From Serratia marcescens subsp. marcescens ATCC 13880 (lineage in GTDB: Bacteria > Pseudomonadota > Gammaproteobacteria > Enterobacterales > Enterobacteriaceae): a DNA stretch of 64,000 bases. The stretch is from NCBI RefSeq assembly GCF_017299535.1, contig NZ_CP071238.1, forward strand, positions 2,170,001 through 2,234,000, written 5' to 3'. The notes beneath the pieces were generated by a model. The model was not told where the DNA came from and ran no database searches. It was given only the letters and a program-made list of their open reading frames with translations. The translations under genes were made by a program, and so were the position numbers. This document shows positions 45,963 through 54,640 of the stretch, one piece after another; positions within the stretch are counted from its first letter, which is position 1, and each line of letters opens with the position of its first letter.

Positions 45963-46832
45963 TTATGACGCCTCCGGCTGCAACAGCGCCTCCACCGCGC
46001 GTTGTGCCGCCACCAGATGCTGGCCGCCGAACAGGTTGCTGCGGTTGAGCAGATAGTACAGCTGATAAAGCGGCTGGCGCTCGATAAACCCGGCCCCCAG
46101 CGGCCACACGCTCTGATAGCCGTCGTAGATCTGCGGCGGCAGCTCCGGATACAGCGGCAGCATCGCCAAATCGCACTCTCGATCGCCCCAGTAACTGGCC
46201 GGGTCGAACAGAATCGGCCCGTGGGCGGTCATCGCGCAGTTGCCCGGCCACAGGTTGCCGTGCAACAGGGACGGTTGCGGCTGGTGGTGCTGCAAGCGCA
46301 GATACACCCGATCGACAATGTCGTCGATATCGCCGAAGGTCATGCCTTTCTCCGCGGCCAGCTGCAGCTGCCAGCCGATGCGCTGCTCGGCGAAGAATTC
46401 CGACCAGCGGCGCTGCCAGGCGTTGGGTTGCGGGGTGGTGGTCAGATCGCTGTCGAAGTCGAGACCGAACTGCGGTTGCTCGCTCCACTGGTGCAAATGC
46501 GCCAGCTGCTGGCCCAGGCAGTAGGCGCCGTGAGCATCGAGGGGTTTCAGCTGCTGATACTCCAGCAGCAGGAAGCTGTAGTCGCGATCGCTGCCGACGC
46601 CGTACACTTCCGGCACCCGCACGCTTTTGCTGCGCGCCAGCAACGCCAGCTGATCGGCTTCGGCGGTGAATATCGGCAGTTGTTCCCGGGCGTCGCATTT
46701 CACGAACACCTCGTTATCACCGTAACTCACGCGCCACGCCGGGTGAATGTCGCCCCCGGGCAGTTCAATCCTTTCGCGTATCTCTGCGCTGCCAAGATGT
46801 TCACTTAACAGACGGCTAACGGCTTGCCACAT
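45963..46832 (-). CDS. yniA: Fructosamine-kinase-family protein YniA
   Basis: 289 residues (E. coli YniA 286). Kinase-like fold: ...YGDNEVFVKCDAREQLPIFTAEADQL with the ATP-binding Lys, the brenner-type loop LLHGNLWPGNCAMT (His-Gly-Asn/Asp-x-W-x-x-N) and GPILFDPASYWGDRECDLAM for metal binding. Probably a ketosamine/ribulosamine kinase involved in deglycation. GGGGAG precedes the ATG. Confidence 0.93.
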   Translation of the reverse strand: MWQAVSRLLSEHLGSAEIRERIELPGGDIHPAWRVSYGDNEVFVKCDAREQLPIFTAEADQLALLARSKSVRVPEVYGVGSDRDYSFLLLEYQQLKPLDAHGAYCLGQQLAHLHQWSEQPQFGLDFDSDLTTTPQPNAWQRRWSEFFAEQRIGWQLQLAAEKGMTFGDIDDIVDRVYLRLQHHQPQPSLLHGNLWPGNCAMTAHGPILFDPASYWGDRECDLAMLPLYPELPPQIYDGYQSVWPLGAGFIERQPLYQLYYLLNRSNLFGGQHLVAAQRAVEALLQPEAS

Positions 46833-47032
46833 GGTATCTCCCCCTCTGTGCTGCCTGATAATTCATTAGGTTAGCGTCTTTCCCGTGGTGAAAACACGAC
46901 GCGGCGCACAGCCGGCGTCAAAGGCGGCGATTTTTTCAACGGCTCGCCAGCTCAAAGTATATACCCTATTGATTAATTTAAGCGCAATACCGGTTGCAAC
47001 TTGATGACAACGGATAAGCGAGGGAAAGATAG

Positions 47033-47058
47033 GATGCGGCGGGGAACCCCGCCGCATC
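47033..47058 (-). terminator. Terminator of the sit operon
   Basis: GATGCGGCGGGG / CCCCGCCGCATC 12-bp perfect stem, 11 bp after the sitD stop; the U-run is poor (CTATCTTT). Confidence 0.65.
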
Positions 47059-47068
47059 AGAGGGGCGT

Positions 47069-47923
47069 TTAACTGCCCATTGGGGCGTTTTTGTTACCCT
47101 GTAACGGACGCAGCTTGCTGTACAACAAGGCGACAACGAACAGCACGGCCTGCACGATGACGATGCAGGGCCCGGTGGCGCCGTCGATGTGGAAGCTGAT
47201 CAGGGTGCCGAGCACGCAGGAGAACACCGACACCACCGTCGCCGCCATCAGCATGCGATCAAACCGGCGGCACAGCATAAAGGCGATGATGCCGGGGGCG
47301 ATCAGCATGGCGATCACCAAAATCACCCCCACGGCCTGCAGCGAGGCGACGATGGTCATCGCCAGCAGGCACAGCAGCCCGTAGTGCAGCAGCTTGACCG
47401 GCAGGCCAATCACCCGGGCGTGGTGCGGGTCGAAACAGTACAGCATGAAGTCTTTGCGCTTGAGCAACACCACCGCGAGGGTGATGCCGGCAATCAGCAG
47501 GGTTTGCTTCAGCTCGCCGTCGGTGATGCCCAGCATGTTGCCGAACAGAATGTGGCTCAGGTGCTGGTCGGTGTCGATGCGCGAGAACAGCACCAGGCCG
47601 AAGGCGAACATGCCGGAGAAAACGATGCCCATCACCGTGTCTTCTTTCACCCGGCTGTTCTCTTTCAGGTAGCCAGTGGCCACCGCGCAGAAGATGCCGG
47701 AAAGGAAGGCGCCGATCGCCAGCGGAATGCCGACCACGAACGCCACCACGATGCCGGGCAGCACCGCGTGCGAGATGGCATCGCCCATCAGCGACCAGCC
47801 TTTGAGCACCAGATAGCAGGAGAGCACGGCGCACACCACGCCGGTAACGATGGCGGCGACGATCGCTCGCTGCATGAACGGGTAGGCGAAGGGTTCGCTG
47901 AGCAGTTGGTAGAGCGTGTCCAT
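47069..47923 (-). CDS. sitD: Mn2+/Fe2+ ABC transporter permease SitD
   Basis: 284 residues from the ATG that overlaps the sitC stop (TGATG); the reading frame is open much further upstream but that part is only a shadow of sitC. Eight or more hydrophobic segments; ABC-3 family signature LKGWSLMGDAISHAVLPGIVVAFVVG and AMTIVASLQAVGVILVIAMLIAPG. Second permease of the importer; paralogous to SitC. Confidence 0.93.
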   Translation of the reverse strand: MDTLYQLLSEPFAYPFMQRAIVAAIVTGVVCAVLSCYLVLKGWSLMGDAISHAVLPGIVVAFVVGIPLAIGAFLSGIFCAVATGYLKENSRVKEDTVMGIVFSGMFAFGLVLFSRIDTDQHLSHILFGNMLGITDGELKQTLLIAGITLAVVLLKRKDFMLYCFDPHHARVIGLPVKLLHYGLLCLLAMTIVASLQAVGVILVIAMLIAPGIIAFMLCRRFDRMLMAATVVSVFSCVLGTLISFHIDGATGPCIVIVQAVLFVVALLYSKLRPLQGNKNAPMGS

Positions 47924-48783
47924 CAGCGGCCTCCGGTTTGCGAATGCGCCACGCGACGTTTTGCCGCCAGCAGGCCGTGTTTCGGCGCGAAGAAGAACGC
48001 CGCCAGGAACACCAGCGTTTGCAGGGTGACGATCACGCCGCCGGTGGCGCCGTCGAGGAAGAAACTCAGATAGGCGCCGATACCGCTGGTCAATGCGCCG
48101 ATGATGATGGCGATGATCACCAGCCGGCTGAAGCGGTCGGTCAGCAGGTAGGCGGTGGCGCCCGGGGTGATCACCATGGCGATCACCAGAATGGCGCCGA
48201 CGGTTTGCAGCGCGGCGACGGTGCAGGCGCTGAGCAGGGTGAAGAACAGGATCTTCAGCTTTAGCGGCGACAGGCCGATCGACACCGCGTGGCTTTCGTC
48301 GAAGAACACCGCCAGCAGGTCTTTCCACACCAGGCACAGGATCAGCAGCGAAACGCCGATGATGATTTCCACCTGCAGCACGTCTTCGTCGGCGATGCCG
48401 AGGATATTGCCGAAGATGATCGACTGTACGTTGACCGAGGTGGGATTGAGCGAAACGATCAGCAGGCCGACGGCGAAGAAGGTGGAGAAGATAAAGCCGA
48501 TGATGGCGTCTTCGCGCAGCCGGGTGATGTGGCGCACCAGCGTCATCGCCAGCGCCGCCAGCATGCCGGTGAAGAAGGCGCCGGCGGCGTAGGGCAGGCC
48601 GAGGGCATAGGCGCCGGCCACGCCGGGCACCACCGAGTGCGACAGCGCATCGCCCATCAGCGACCACCCTTTCAGCATCAGATAGGCGGACAGGAACGCG
48701 CAGGCGGCGCCGACGATGGCGCTGACCCAGATGGCTTTCACCATGTAGTTATAACTGAAAGGTTGCAGCAGAAGATCCAGCAT
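47923..48783 (-). CDS. sitC: Mn2+/Fe2+ ABC transporter permease SitC
   Basis: 286 residues, ABC-3 type permease: LKGWSLMGDALSHSVVPGVAGAYALG, RLREDAIIGFIFSTFFAVGL, and ACTVAALQTVGAILVIAMVITPG. Overlaps sitB at its 5' end and sitD at its 3' end by a single base each, indicating tight coupling. Confidence 0.93.
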   Translation of the reverse strand: MLDLLLQPFSYNYMVKAIWVSAIVGAACAFLSAYLMLKGWSLMGDALSHSVVPGVAGAYALGLPYAAGAFFTGMLAALAMTLVRHITRLREDAIIGFIFSTFFAVGLLIVSLNPTSVNVQSIIFGNILGIADEDVLQVEIIIGVSLLILCLVWKDLLAVFFDESHAVSIGLSPLKLKILFFTLLSACTVAALQTVGAILVIAMVITPGATAYLLTDRFSRLVIIAIIIGALTSGIGAYLSFFLDGATGGVIVTLQTLVFLAAFFFAPKHGLLAAKRRVAHSQTGGR

Positions 48784-49673
48784 CAGGATTGTTTCTCCCT
48801 GGCCTGGCTGTTGGCCGGCGGATCGCTCTTGGTGTGGCCGTAGAACACCGCCGGGCGTTCATCGTCGGTCAACACCGTAACGGTACGCGGATCGTTGTCG
48901 TCGTGCAGATCCGGACCGGAGAGGTTGATATGGCGCAGCACGCCGCCGAACGCCTGCTCCAGGTTGCTCTGCGTGAAGGTGGTTTCGGTCGGGCCGGCGG
49001 CCAGCACCGTGCGGTTGATGAGGATCACCCGATCGCAAAACTCCGGCACGCTGCCGAGGTTGTGGGTGGAGACCAGGATCAGATGCCCCTCGTCGCGCAA
49101 TGCGCGAAGCAGCTCGATAATGGCATTCTCGGTTTTCACATCCACGCCGGTGAATGGCTCATCCAGCAGCAGCACGGTGCCCTGTTGCGCCAGCGCGCGC
49201 GCCAGAAACACGCGCTTTTTCTGGCCGCCGGACAGCTCGCCGATCTGCCGGCCGCGCAGCTCGCTGAGGCCGACGCGCTCCAGCGCCTTGTCGACCCGCA
49301 ACCTGTCCTCGCGCGACGGAATGCGCAGGAAATTCATCTTGCCGTAGCGGCCCATCATCACCACGTCTTCCACCAGCACCGGGAAGTTCCAGTCGACGTC
49401 TTCGGTCTGCGGCACGTAGGCGATCAGATTCTTTTTCAGCGCGTCCGCCACCGGTTTGTCGCTCAGCGACACCCGGCCGGCGGTGGGTCTGACCAGGCCC
49501 ATGATGCTTTTGAACAACGTCGATTTACCGCTGCCGTTGACGCCGACCAGCGCGCAGATCGAACCGCCGCTCAGGGTAAAGCTGGCGTTGTGAATGGCGG
49601 TGTGTCCGTTGTTGTAGGTCACGGTGACGTCGTCCACGTTCAACTCCGGGCGGACAAACGGTTCATGGGTCAT
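48783..49673 (-). CDS. sitB: Mn2+/Fe2+ ABC transporter ATPase SitB
   Basis: 296 residues. Walker [11 protein letters not shown]-loop [10 protein letters not shown] (typical of metal ABC-3 ATPases), signature [14 protein letters not shown], Walker [13 protein letters not shown] and H-loop STHNLG. The C-terminal extension of about 40 residues is hydrophilic ([19 protein letters not shown]). Overlaps the sitA stop by 4 bp. Confidence 0.94.
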   Translation of the reverse strand: MTHEPFVRPELNVDDVTVTYNNGHTAIHNASFTLSGGSICALVGVNGSGKSTLFKSIMGLVRPTAGRVSLSDKPVADALKKNLIAYVPQTEDVDWNFPVLVEDVVMMGRYGKMNFLRIPSREDRLRVDKALERVGLSELRGRQIGELSGGQKKRVFLARALAQQGTVLLLDEPFTGVDVKTENAIIELLRALRDEGHLILVSTHNLGSVPEFCDRVILINRTVLAAGPTETTFTQSNLEQAFGGVLRHINLSGPDLHDDNDPRTVTVLTDDERPAVFYGHTKSDPPANSQAREKQS

Positions 49674-50605
49674 TGATCGAATCCTTTGGCGATGGTTTGC
49701 ACGGTGGTGTTGAGCAGGTCGATGTAGGTCGGCACTGGGCCATCGCGAGTGGACAGCGAGTCTACGTACAGCACGCCGCCGTATTTGGCGCCGGTTTCTT
49801 TCGCCACCTGCTTGGCCGGCTTGTCGGAAATGGTGCTCTCGCTGAACACCACCGGAATATGGTGGGCGCGCACGGCGTCGATCACCCGGCGCACCTGCTG
49901 CGGCGAGCCTTGCTCATCGGCGTTGATCGGCCACAGATAAACCTCTTTCAACTGATAGTCCTGCGCCAGGTAGCTGAAAGCGCCTTCACTGGTCACCAGC
50001 CAACGCTGTGCGGCCGGAATGCGCGCCAGGCGTTCGCGCAGCGGGGCGTCCAGCGCGCCGATTTTCTCTGCGTAGGCCTTGGCATTGCGGTTATAGGTTT
50101 CCGCATGGGCCGGATCGTGCTCCACCAGCGCCTTGCGAATGTTCTCGATATACACCAGCGCGTTGCTTGGCGACATCCAGGCATGCGGGTTCGGGTTGCC
50201 GTTATAGGGCCCTTCGCGGATCGGCAGCGGGGTAATGCCTTCGGTGACTACCGCCGCCGGCACCTGCTTGATGTTTTCGAAGAAACGCTGGAACCAGCGC
50301 TCCAGGTTCATGCCGTTCCACAGGATCAGGTCGGCGTGCTGCGCCTTGACGATGTCGCGCGGGGTCGGTTGATAGTCGTGGATCTCGGCGCCCGGCTTGG
50401 TGATGGATTCCACCACGGCGGCGTCACCGGCCACGTTCTGGGCGATATCCTGAATGATGGTGAAGGTGGTCACCACGCGCAGCTTTTTTTCCGCCAGCGC
50501 GTTTTGGCTGACCAAGGCGGCGCCGAGCAGCAGGCAGGCGAGCGTAAAAGGGCGTAACAGTGCGGCAGGGCGACTGCGATGAAAAGCGCAACTTATCAAT
50601 GGCAT
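49670..50605 (-). CDS. sitA: Mn2+/Fe2+-binding periplasmic protein SitA (YfeA-like)
   Basis: 311 residues with a long signal peptide ending QNALA. Cluster A-1 zinc/manganese-binding fold: [18 protein letters not shown], the first ligand in [12 protein letters not shown], the second in [10 protein letters not shown], Glu near [14 protein letters not shown] and the C-terminal Asp in VLYVDSLS. The connecting helix is rigid as in YfeA/SitA/PsaA. AGGAGACG precedes the ATG, and a Fur box lies 23 bp upstream. First gene of sitABCD. Confidence 0.95.
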   Translation of the reverse strand: MPLISCAFHRSRPAALLRPFTLACLLLGAALVSQNALAEKKLRVVTTFTIIQDIAQNVAGDAAVVESITKPGAEIHDYQPTPRDIVKAQHADLILWNGMNLERWFQRFFENIKQVPAAVVTEGITPLPIREGPYNGNPNPHAWMSPSNALVYIENIRKALVEHDPAHAETYNRNAKAYAEKIGALDAPLRERLARIPAAQRWLVTSEGAFSYLAQDYQLKEVYLWPINADEQGSPQQVRRVIDAVRAHHIPVVFSESTISDKPAKQVAKETGAKYGGVLYVDSLSTRDGPVPTYIDLLNTTVQTIAKGFDQ

Positions 50606-50627
50606 GATGACGTCTCCTGGTTCAAAT

Positions 50628-50646
50628 GAAAATGATTATCAATATC
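50628..50646. promoter_or_regulatory. Fur box of the sit operon
   Basis: GAAAATGATTATCAATATC matches the 19-bp consensus GATAATGATAATCATTATC at 16 positions. Iron-dependent repression is expected; an MntR site was not distinguished. Confidence 0.85.
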
Positions 50647-50736
50647 AATTGAAGCGAAGTCAAGCGTCACTTGCCCACCGCCGGCGGGGTATTTCTCCAA
50701 CTGAAAAAATAATACCGTCCGGGGAGTTATAGCATT

Positions 50737-51036
50737 TTATGTATCAGTATGTAACCGCTGAAGGTAGTCCTCACAGCTGCATATCGCCACCTCCGGCTGT
50801 TTTCCCAATGCCAACTGCCCGAACCCCTGCGCCAGGCGCAGTACATCCTCTTGATCCAACACGGTTATGAACGCAAAACTGTTGCTGCCGAGTTCGTGGT
50901 GAACGCCATTTTCGTCTGTCACCGACGTGACAAAACCTTCGCGCGTCAATTGCCCGGTCAGCTTCGCCAGGTCGGTTAATCCCGCTTCCTGATAGCGAAA
51001 AGTCACCACAAAGCAGCTTGTTGCAGATTGACTCAT
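50737..51036 (-). CDS. GhoS-like antitoxin (Cas2-fold endoribonuclease), no GhoT partner
   Basis: 99 residues, close to GhoS (98). By eye the alignment runs the full length. FVVTFRY corresponds to YVVSFDY, GFVTSVTDENGVHHELGSNSFAFITVL to the F-SSIVADEYGIPRQLNENSFAITTSL part, and the C-terminal SCEDYLQRLH to TVDDYFRQFY. E. coli GhoS is the type V antitoxin that cuts the mRNA of the membrane toxin GhoT. Downstream only 131 bp remain before sitA, occupied by the Fur box, so no ghoT can be encoded there. AGGTGA precedes the ATG. Confidence 0.7.
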   Translation of the reverse strand: MSQSATSCFVVTFRYQEAGLTDLAKLTGQLTREGFVTSVTDENGVHHELGSNSFAFITVLDQEDVLRLAQGFGQLALGKQPEVAICSCEDYLQRLHTDT

Positions 51037-51145
51037 AAATCACCTCTTGGTATATGGATAGCTTGAGATTAGCCCAAAAAATTACTGCAGGTGTCCTTAC
51101 AAGTTGTATATGCTACGCAACTCATTGAAAGGAGTGAGGGATTCT

Positions 51146-51811
51146 GTGAAAACAAAAATAGGTTGCCTTACGGCAATTTTACTTTTGTCGGGGTGCGCCA
51201 AAGACCCGCAAACGGCAAGCAATATTTCAGGCAGTGGCACAACGCGCGGCGGTTGGTTAAAACCCCCTCCGCAGGCACCGGTAAACCGCACGGGCACCCC
51301 GGTTGCTTATAACGATTACATTCGTCAGGCGGCCAGCAACTATGGCGTTGACGAAACGCTGATTAAAGCGATTATTCAGGTGGAGTCCGGGTTTAACCCG
51401 AACGTGGTCAGCACCTCGAACGCAGTGGGATTGATGCAGCTTAAGGCTTCTACCGCCGGCCGCGACGCCTATCGCATGAAGGGACGAAGCGGGCAACCCA
51501 GCTCGCGTGAGCTGAAGGATCCGGCGGTCAATATTGATCTGGGAACGGCCTATATCAATATTCTTCAAAGCCAGCAGCTAGCCGGGATCAACAACCCACA
51601 GACTTTACGTTACGCCACTATCGTTTCGTACGCGAACGGGGCAGGCGCCATGTTGCGCACCTTCTCCTCGGACAAGCGCGTGGCGGTCAATCGCATCAAT
51701 CAGATGAGCCCGGATGAGTTTTATCAGCACATCCAGAAAAAGCACCCGGCACCGCAGGCGCCGCGCTATTTGTGGAAGGTGACCACCGCCTATCAGGCGA
51801 TGTCGCAGTAA
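51146..51811 (+). CDS. emtA: Lytic murein transglycosylase EmtA-like lipoprotein
   Basis: 221 residues from a GTG codon with GAGGG upstream. This start places the lipoprotein signal directly at the N terminus (KTKIGCLTAILLLSGC, lipobox LSGC). The catalytic domain resembles E. coli EmtA/MltE: AIIQVESGFNPNVVS with the catalytic Glu, AVGLMQLKASTAGRDAYR, SYANGAGAMLRTFSSDK and HPAPQAPRYLWKV near the end. Cleaves peptidoglycan glycan strands to 1,6-anhydro products at the outer membrane. Upstream ATGs would add residues before the signal. Confidence 0.88.
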   Translation: MKTKIGCLTAILLLSGCAKDPQTASNISGSGTTRGGWLKPPPQAPVNRTGTPVAYNDYIRQAASNYGVDETLIKAIIQVESGFNPNVVSTSNAVGLMQLKASTAGRDAYRMKGRSGQPSSRELKDPAVNIDLGTAYINILQSQQLAGINNPQTLRYATIVSYANGAGAMLRTFSSDKRVAVNRINQMSPDEFYQHIQKKHPAPQAPRYLWKVTTAYQAMSQ

Positions 51812-51828
51812 TCCTCTTTTTTGTCGAG

Positions 51829-51849
51829 TCGGCCGCTTAACGCGGCCGA
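51829..51849 (+). terminator. Terminator of emtA
   Basis: TCGGCCGC / GCGGCCGA stem, 5-nt loop, followed by TTTTGTTTT. Confidence 0.88.
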
Positions 51850-52118
51850 TTTTGTTTTCGGCACCGTTCCAGTGCGCGACCCACCTCTCATTTTTCGTTA
51901 TTTCCTCACCGCTTATCGGAAAAACCGCACAAAAAGTTAAATTTACGTTAGCAGATAAATCTTTACGTTCATTCAATAAGTTACCGGTAACATTTTTGCT
52001 TTTGTGCGCATTCTGACCTTCAATAAATATACAAATAAGTAACAAATTATTTTAAAAACCCGTATCGATCGCAAGGTTGCGGTTAAATAGTTGTGACTAT
52101 CTTTGGATGGAATGTGAC
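51850..52118. promoter_or_regulatory. Promoter region of the gluconate dehydrogenase operon
   Basis: 270 bp, AT-rich, no supported ORF. Contains the palindrome described separately and several AT-rich -10-like stretches (AATATACAAATAAG). Nothing else recognised. Confidence 0.5.
51980..51991. promoter_or_regulatory. Gluconate-repressor (GntR, LacI family)-like operator
   Basis: GTTACCGGTAAC is a perfect 12-bp palindrome with central CCGG, followed by ATT. The enterobacterial GntR operator is of the form ATGTTACCGGTAACAT; this copy matches its inner 12 bp and the right flank. It lies 128 bp upstream of the gluconate dehydrogenase operon. Confidence 0.65.
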
Positions 52119-52844
52119 ATGTCGAATCATAAAACCAACAATTCGCGGCGCGATTTCTTGTTGAAATCGATGACCTTAATTCCTGCGGCGGTAATTGGTG
52201 GCAGCGGCGTTGGCGCGCTGACGGCACCGACACCGGCGGTCGCGGCCTCGAACACCTCAACGCAGAACGATTACCAACCGACCTTTTTCACCCCGGAAGA
52301 GTGGGCCTTCATCAAGGCTGCCGTCGCGCGCCTGATCCCGGCCGACGAACGCGGCCCCGGCGCGCTGGAAGCCGGCGTGCCGGAGTTTATCGATCGCCAG
52401 ATGAATACCCCGTACGCCACCGGTTCCATCTGGTACATGCAGGGGCCGTTCAACCCCGATGTGCCGAAGGAAATGGGCTATCAGCTGCCGCTGGTGCCCA
52501 AACAAATCTACAACCTCGGCATCGCAGACGCCGACGCCTACAGCAAGAAAAACGCCGGCAAGCCCTTCGCCGAACTGGATGGCGCGCAGCAGGACGCCCT
52601 GCTGCAAAAGTTCGAGTCCGGCGAAGCGGAGTTCCAGCAACTGCCGTCGAAACTGTTCTTCTCCTATCTGCTGCAAAACACCCGTGAAGGTTTCTTCAGC
52701 GATCCTATCCATGGCGGCAACAAAGACATGGTGGGTTGGAAGCTGATTAATTTTCCGGGCGCGCGCGCCGATTTTATGGACTGGGTTGAGCGAGGGGAGC
52801 GTTATCCCTTCCCGCCGGTCTCGATTCGTGGGGAGAGGGGCTAA
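52119..52844 (+). CDS. Gluconate 2-dehydrogenase, small (subunit 3) protein
   Basis: 241 residues from the ATG preceded by GGA; upstream in-frame ATGs would push the Tat signal inward. Twin-arginine signal SRRDFLLK at about 9-16 followed by a hydrophobic stretch and AVAAS. The remainder matches subunit 3 of the FAD-gluconate dehydrogenases: [40 protein letters not shown], and [16 protein letters not shown]. This subunit is thought to carry the flavoprotein subunit through the Tat system. First of three genes. Confidence 0.9.
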   Translation: MSNHKTNNSRRDFLLKSMTLIPAAVIGGSGVGALTAPTPAVAASNTSTQNDYQPTFFTPEEWAFIKAAVARLIPADERGPGALEAGVPEFIDRQMNTPYATGSIWYMQGPFNPDVPKEMGYQLPLVPKQIYNLGIADADAYSKKNAGKPFAELDGAQQDALLQKFESGEAEFQQLPSKLFFSYLLQNTREGFFSDPIHGGNKDMVGWKLINFPGARADFMDWVERGERYPFPPVSIRGERG

Positions 52845-52846
52845 CC

Positions 52847-54628
52847 ATGGCAACGGTAATGAAAAAAGTAGACGCGGTGATCGTCGGCTTCGGCTGGGTG
52901 GGCGCGATCATGGCCAAAGAGCTGACCGAGGCCGGCCTCAACGTGGTGGCGCTGGAGCGCGGCCCGATGCGCGACACCTATCCGGACGGTTCTTACCCGC
53001 AGGTGATCGACGAGCTGACCTATAACATCCGCCGCAAGCTGTTCCAGGATCTGTCGAAAAGCACCGTCACCATTCGCCATAACAGCAGCCAGACCGCGGT
53101 GCCTTACCGCCAGCTGGCGGCGTTCCTGCCGGGCACCGGCGTCGGCGGCGCCGGCCTGCACTGGTCGGGCGTGCATTTCCGCGTCGATCCGATCGAACTG
53201 CGCATGCGCAGCCATTATGAAGAGCGTTACGGCAAAAACTTCATTCCGAAGGACATGACCATCCAGGACTTCGGCGTGACTTACGACGAGCTGGAGCCGT
53301 TCTTCGACAAGGCGGAGAAAGTGTTCGGCACTTCCGGCACCGCCTGGACCATCAAAGGGCAGAAAGTGGCGCAGAAGGGCGGTAACCGCTTTGCGCCGGA
53401 TCGCTCCGACGACTTCCCGCTGCCGGCGCAGAAAAATACCTACTCCGCTCAGCTGTTCGAGAAAGCGGCGCTGGAGGTGGGTTACCACCCCTACAACCTG
53501 CCGTCCGCCAACACCTCGGATTCTTACACCAACCCGTACGGCGCGCAGATGGGCCCGTGCAACTTCTGCGGTTTCTGCAGCGGCTACGCCTGCTACATGT
53601 ATTCCAAGGCCTCGCCGAACGTCAACATCTTGCCGGCGTTGCGCATGGAGAAACGCTTCGAGCTGCGCACCAACGCCAACGTGCTGAAGGTCAACCTGAC
53701 CGACGACAAATCCCGCGCCACCGGCGTGAACTACGTCGATGCGCAGGGCCGCGAAATTGAACAGCCGGCCGATCTGGTGATCCTGGGCGCGTTCCAGTTC
53801 CACAACGTGCACCTGATGCTGCTGTCCGGCATCGGCAAGCCTTACGATCCGGTAACCGGCGAAGGCGTGGTCGGGCGCAACTTCGCCTACCAGAACATGA
53901 CCACCATCAAGGCGTTCTTCGATAAAGACGTGTTCACCAACCCGTTCATCGGCGCCGGCGGCAACGGCGTGGGCGTGGATGACTTCAACGCCGATAACTT
54001 CGATCACGCCAAAGAAGGCTTCGTCGGCGGTTCGCCGTTCTGGGTCAACCAGGCGGGCACCAAGCCGATCTCCGGCCTGCCGACCCCACCGGGCACCCCG
54101 GCCTGGGGCAGCAAGTGGAAAGCGGCGGTGGCGGATGCCTATACCCATCACGTCTCGATGGACGCCCACGGCGCGCACCAGTCGTACCGCAACAACTATC
54201 TGGATCTCGATCCCAACTACAAGAACGTGTTCGGCCAGCCGCTGCTGCGCATGACGTTCGACTGGCAGGAAAACGACATCAAGATGGCGCAGTTCATGTA
54301 CGACAAGATGGCGCCGATCGCCAAGGCGATGAACCCGAAACTGATCGCCGGCAGCCCGAAAAACGCCAACAGCCACTTCGACACCACCAGCTACCAGACT
54401 ACCCACATGAACGGCGGTGCGGTCATGGGGGAAGATCCGAAGACCAGCGCGGTCAACCGCTATCTGCAGAGCTGGGACGTGCACAACGTGTTCTCGATCG
54501 GCGCATCGGCCTTCCCGCAAGGGTTGGGCTACAACCCGACCGGCACCGTGGCGGCGCTGGCTTACTGGTCTGCCCGCGCCATTCGCGAGCAGTATCTGAA
54601 AAACCCAGGCCCATTGGTGCAGGCATAA
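52847..54628 (+). CDS. Gluconate 2-dehydrogenase, FAD flavoprotein subunit
   Basis: 593-residue GMC-type oxidoreductase. Dinucleotide-binding GFGWVG at 14-19 within VDAVIVGFGWVGAIMAKEL, GTGVGGAGLHWSG for FAD placement, CNFCGFCSGYACY (Cys-rich, likely an iron-sulfur or structural cluster seen in this subfamily), and the C-terminal NVFSIGASAFPQGLGYNPTGTVAALAYW. Oxidises D-gluconate to 2-keto-D-gluconate on the periplasmic face, feeding electrons to the cytochrome subunit. No own signal peptide, consistent with hitch-hiking export with subunit 3. A 2-ketogluconate- or sorbitol-specific variant cannot be excluded. Confidence 0.9.
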   Translation: MATVMKKVDAVIVGFGWVGAIMAKELTEAGLNVVALERGPMRDTYPDGSYPQVIDELTYNIRRKLFQDLSKSTVTIRHNSSQTAVPYRQLAAFLPGTGVGGAGLHWSGVHFRVDPIELRMRSHYEERYGKNFIPKDMTIQDFGVTYDELEPFFDKAEKVFGTSGTAWTIKGQKVAQKGGNRFAPDRSDDFPLPAQKNTYSAQLFEKAALEVGYHPYNLPSANTSDSYTNPYGAQMGPCNFCGFCSGYACYMYSKASPNVNILPALRMEKRFELRTNANVLKVNLTDDKSRATGVNYVDAQGREIEQPADLVILGAFQFHNVHLMLLSGIGKPYDPVTGEGVVGRNFAYQNMTTIKAFFDKDVFTNPFIGAGGNGVGVDDFNADNFDHAKEGFVGGSPFWVNQAGTKPISGLPTPPGTPAWGSKWKAAVADAYTHHVSMDAHGAHQSYRNNYLDLDPNYKNVFGQPLLRMTFDWQENDIKMAQFMYDKMAPIAKAMNPKLIAGSPKNANSHFDTTSYQTTHMNGGAVMGEDPKTSAVNRYLQSWDVHNVFSIGASAFPQGLGYNPTGTVAALAYWSARAIREQYLKNPGPLVQA

Positions 54629-54640
54629 GGACGGCGAACG

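Noticed and set aside
47069..48667. Single 532-codon frame that could suggest a large fused permease
   Set aside because: Only the part from 47923 downward encodes SitD; the upstream half is the shifted frame of sitC and is rich in Arg, Ala and Gly. The TGATG overlap with sitC gives the true start.
50606..50736. Search for a ghoT toxin gene after the GhoS-like gene
   Set aside because: Only 131 bp, occupied by the Fur box and sitA leader; no hydrophobic frame of about 57 codons fits.
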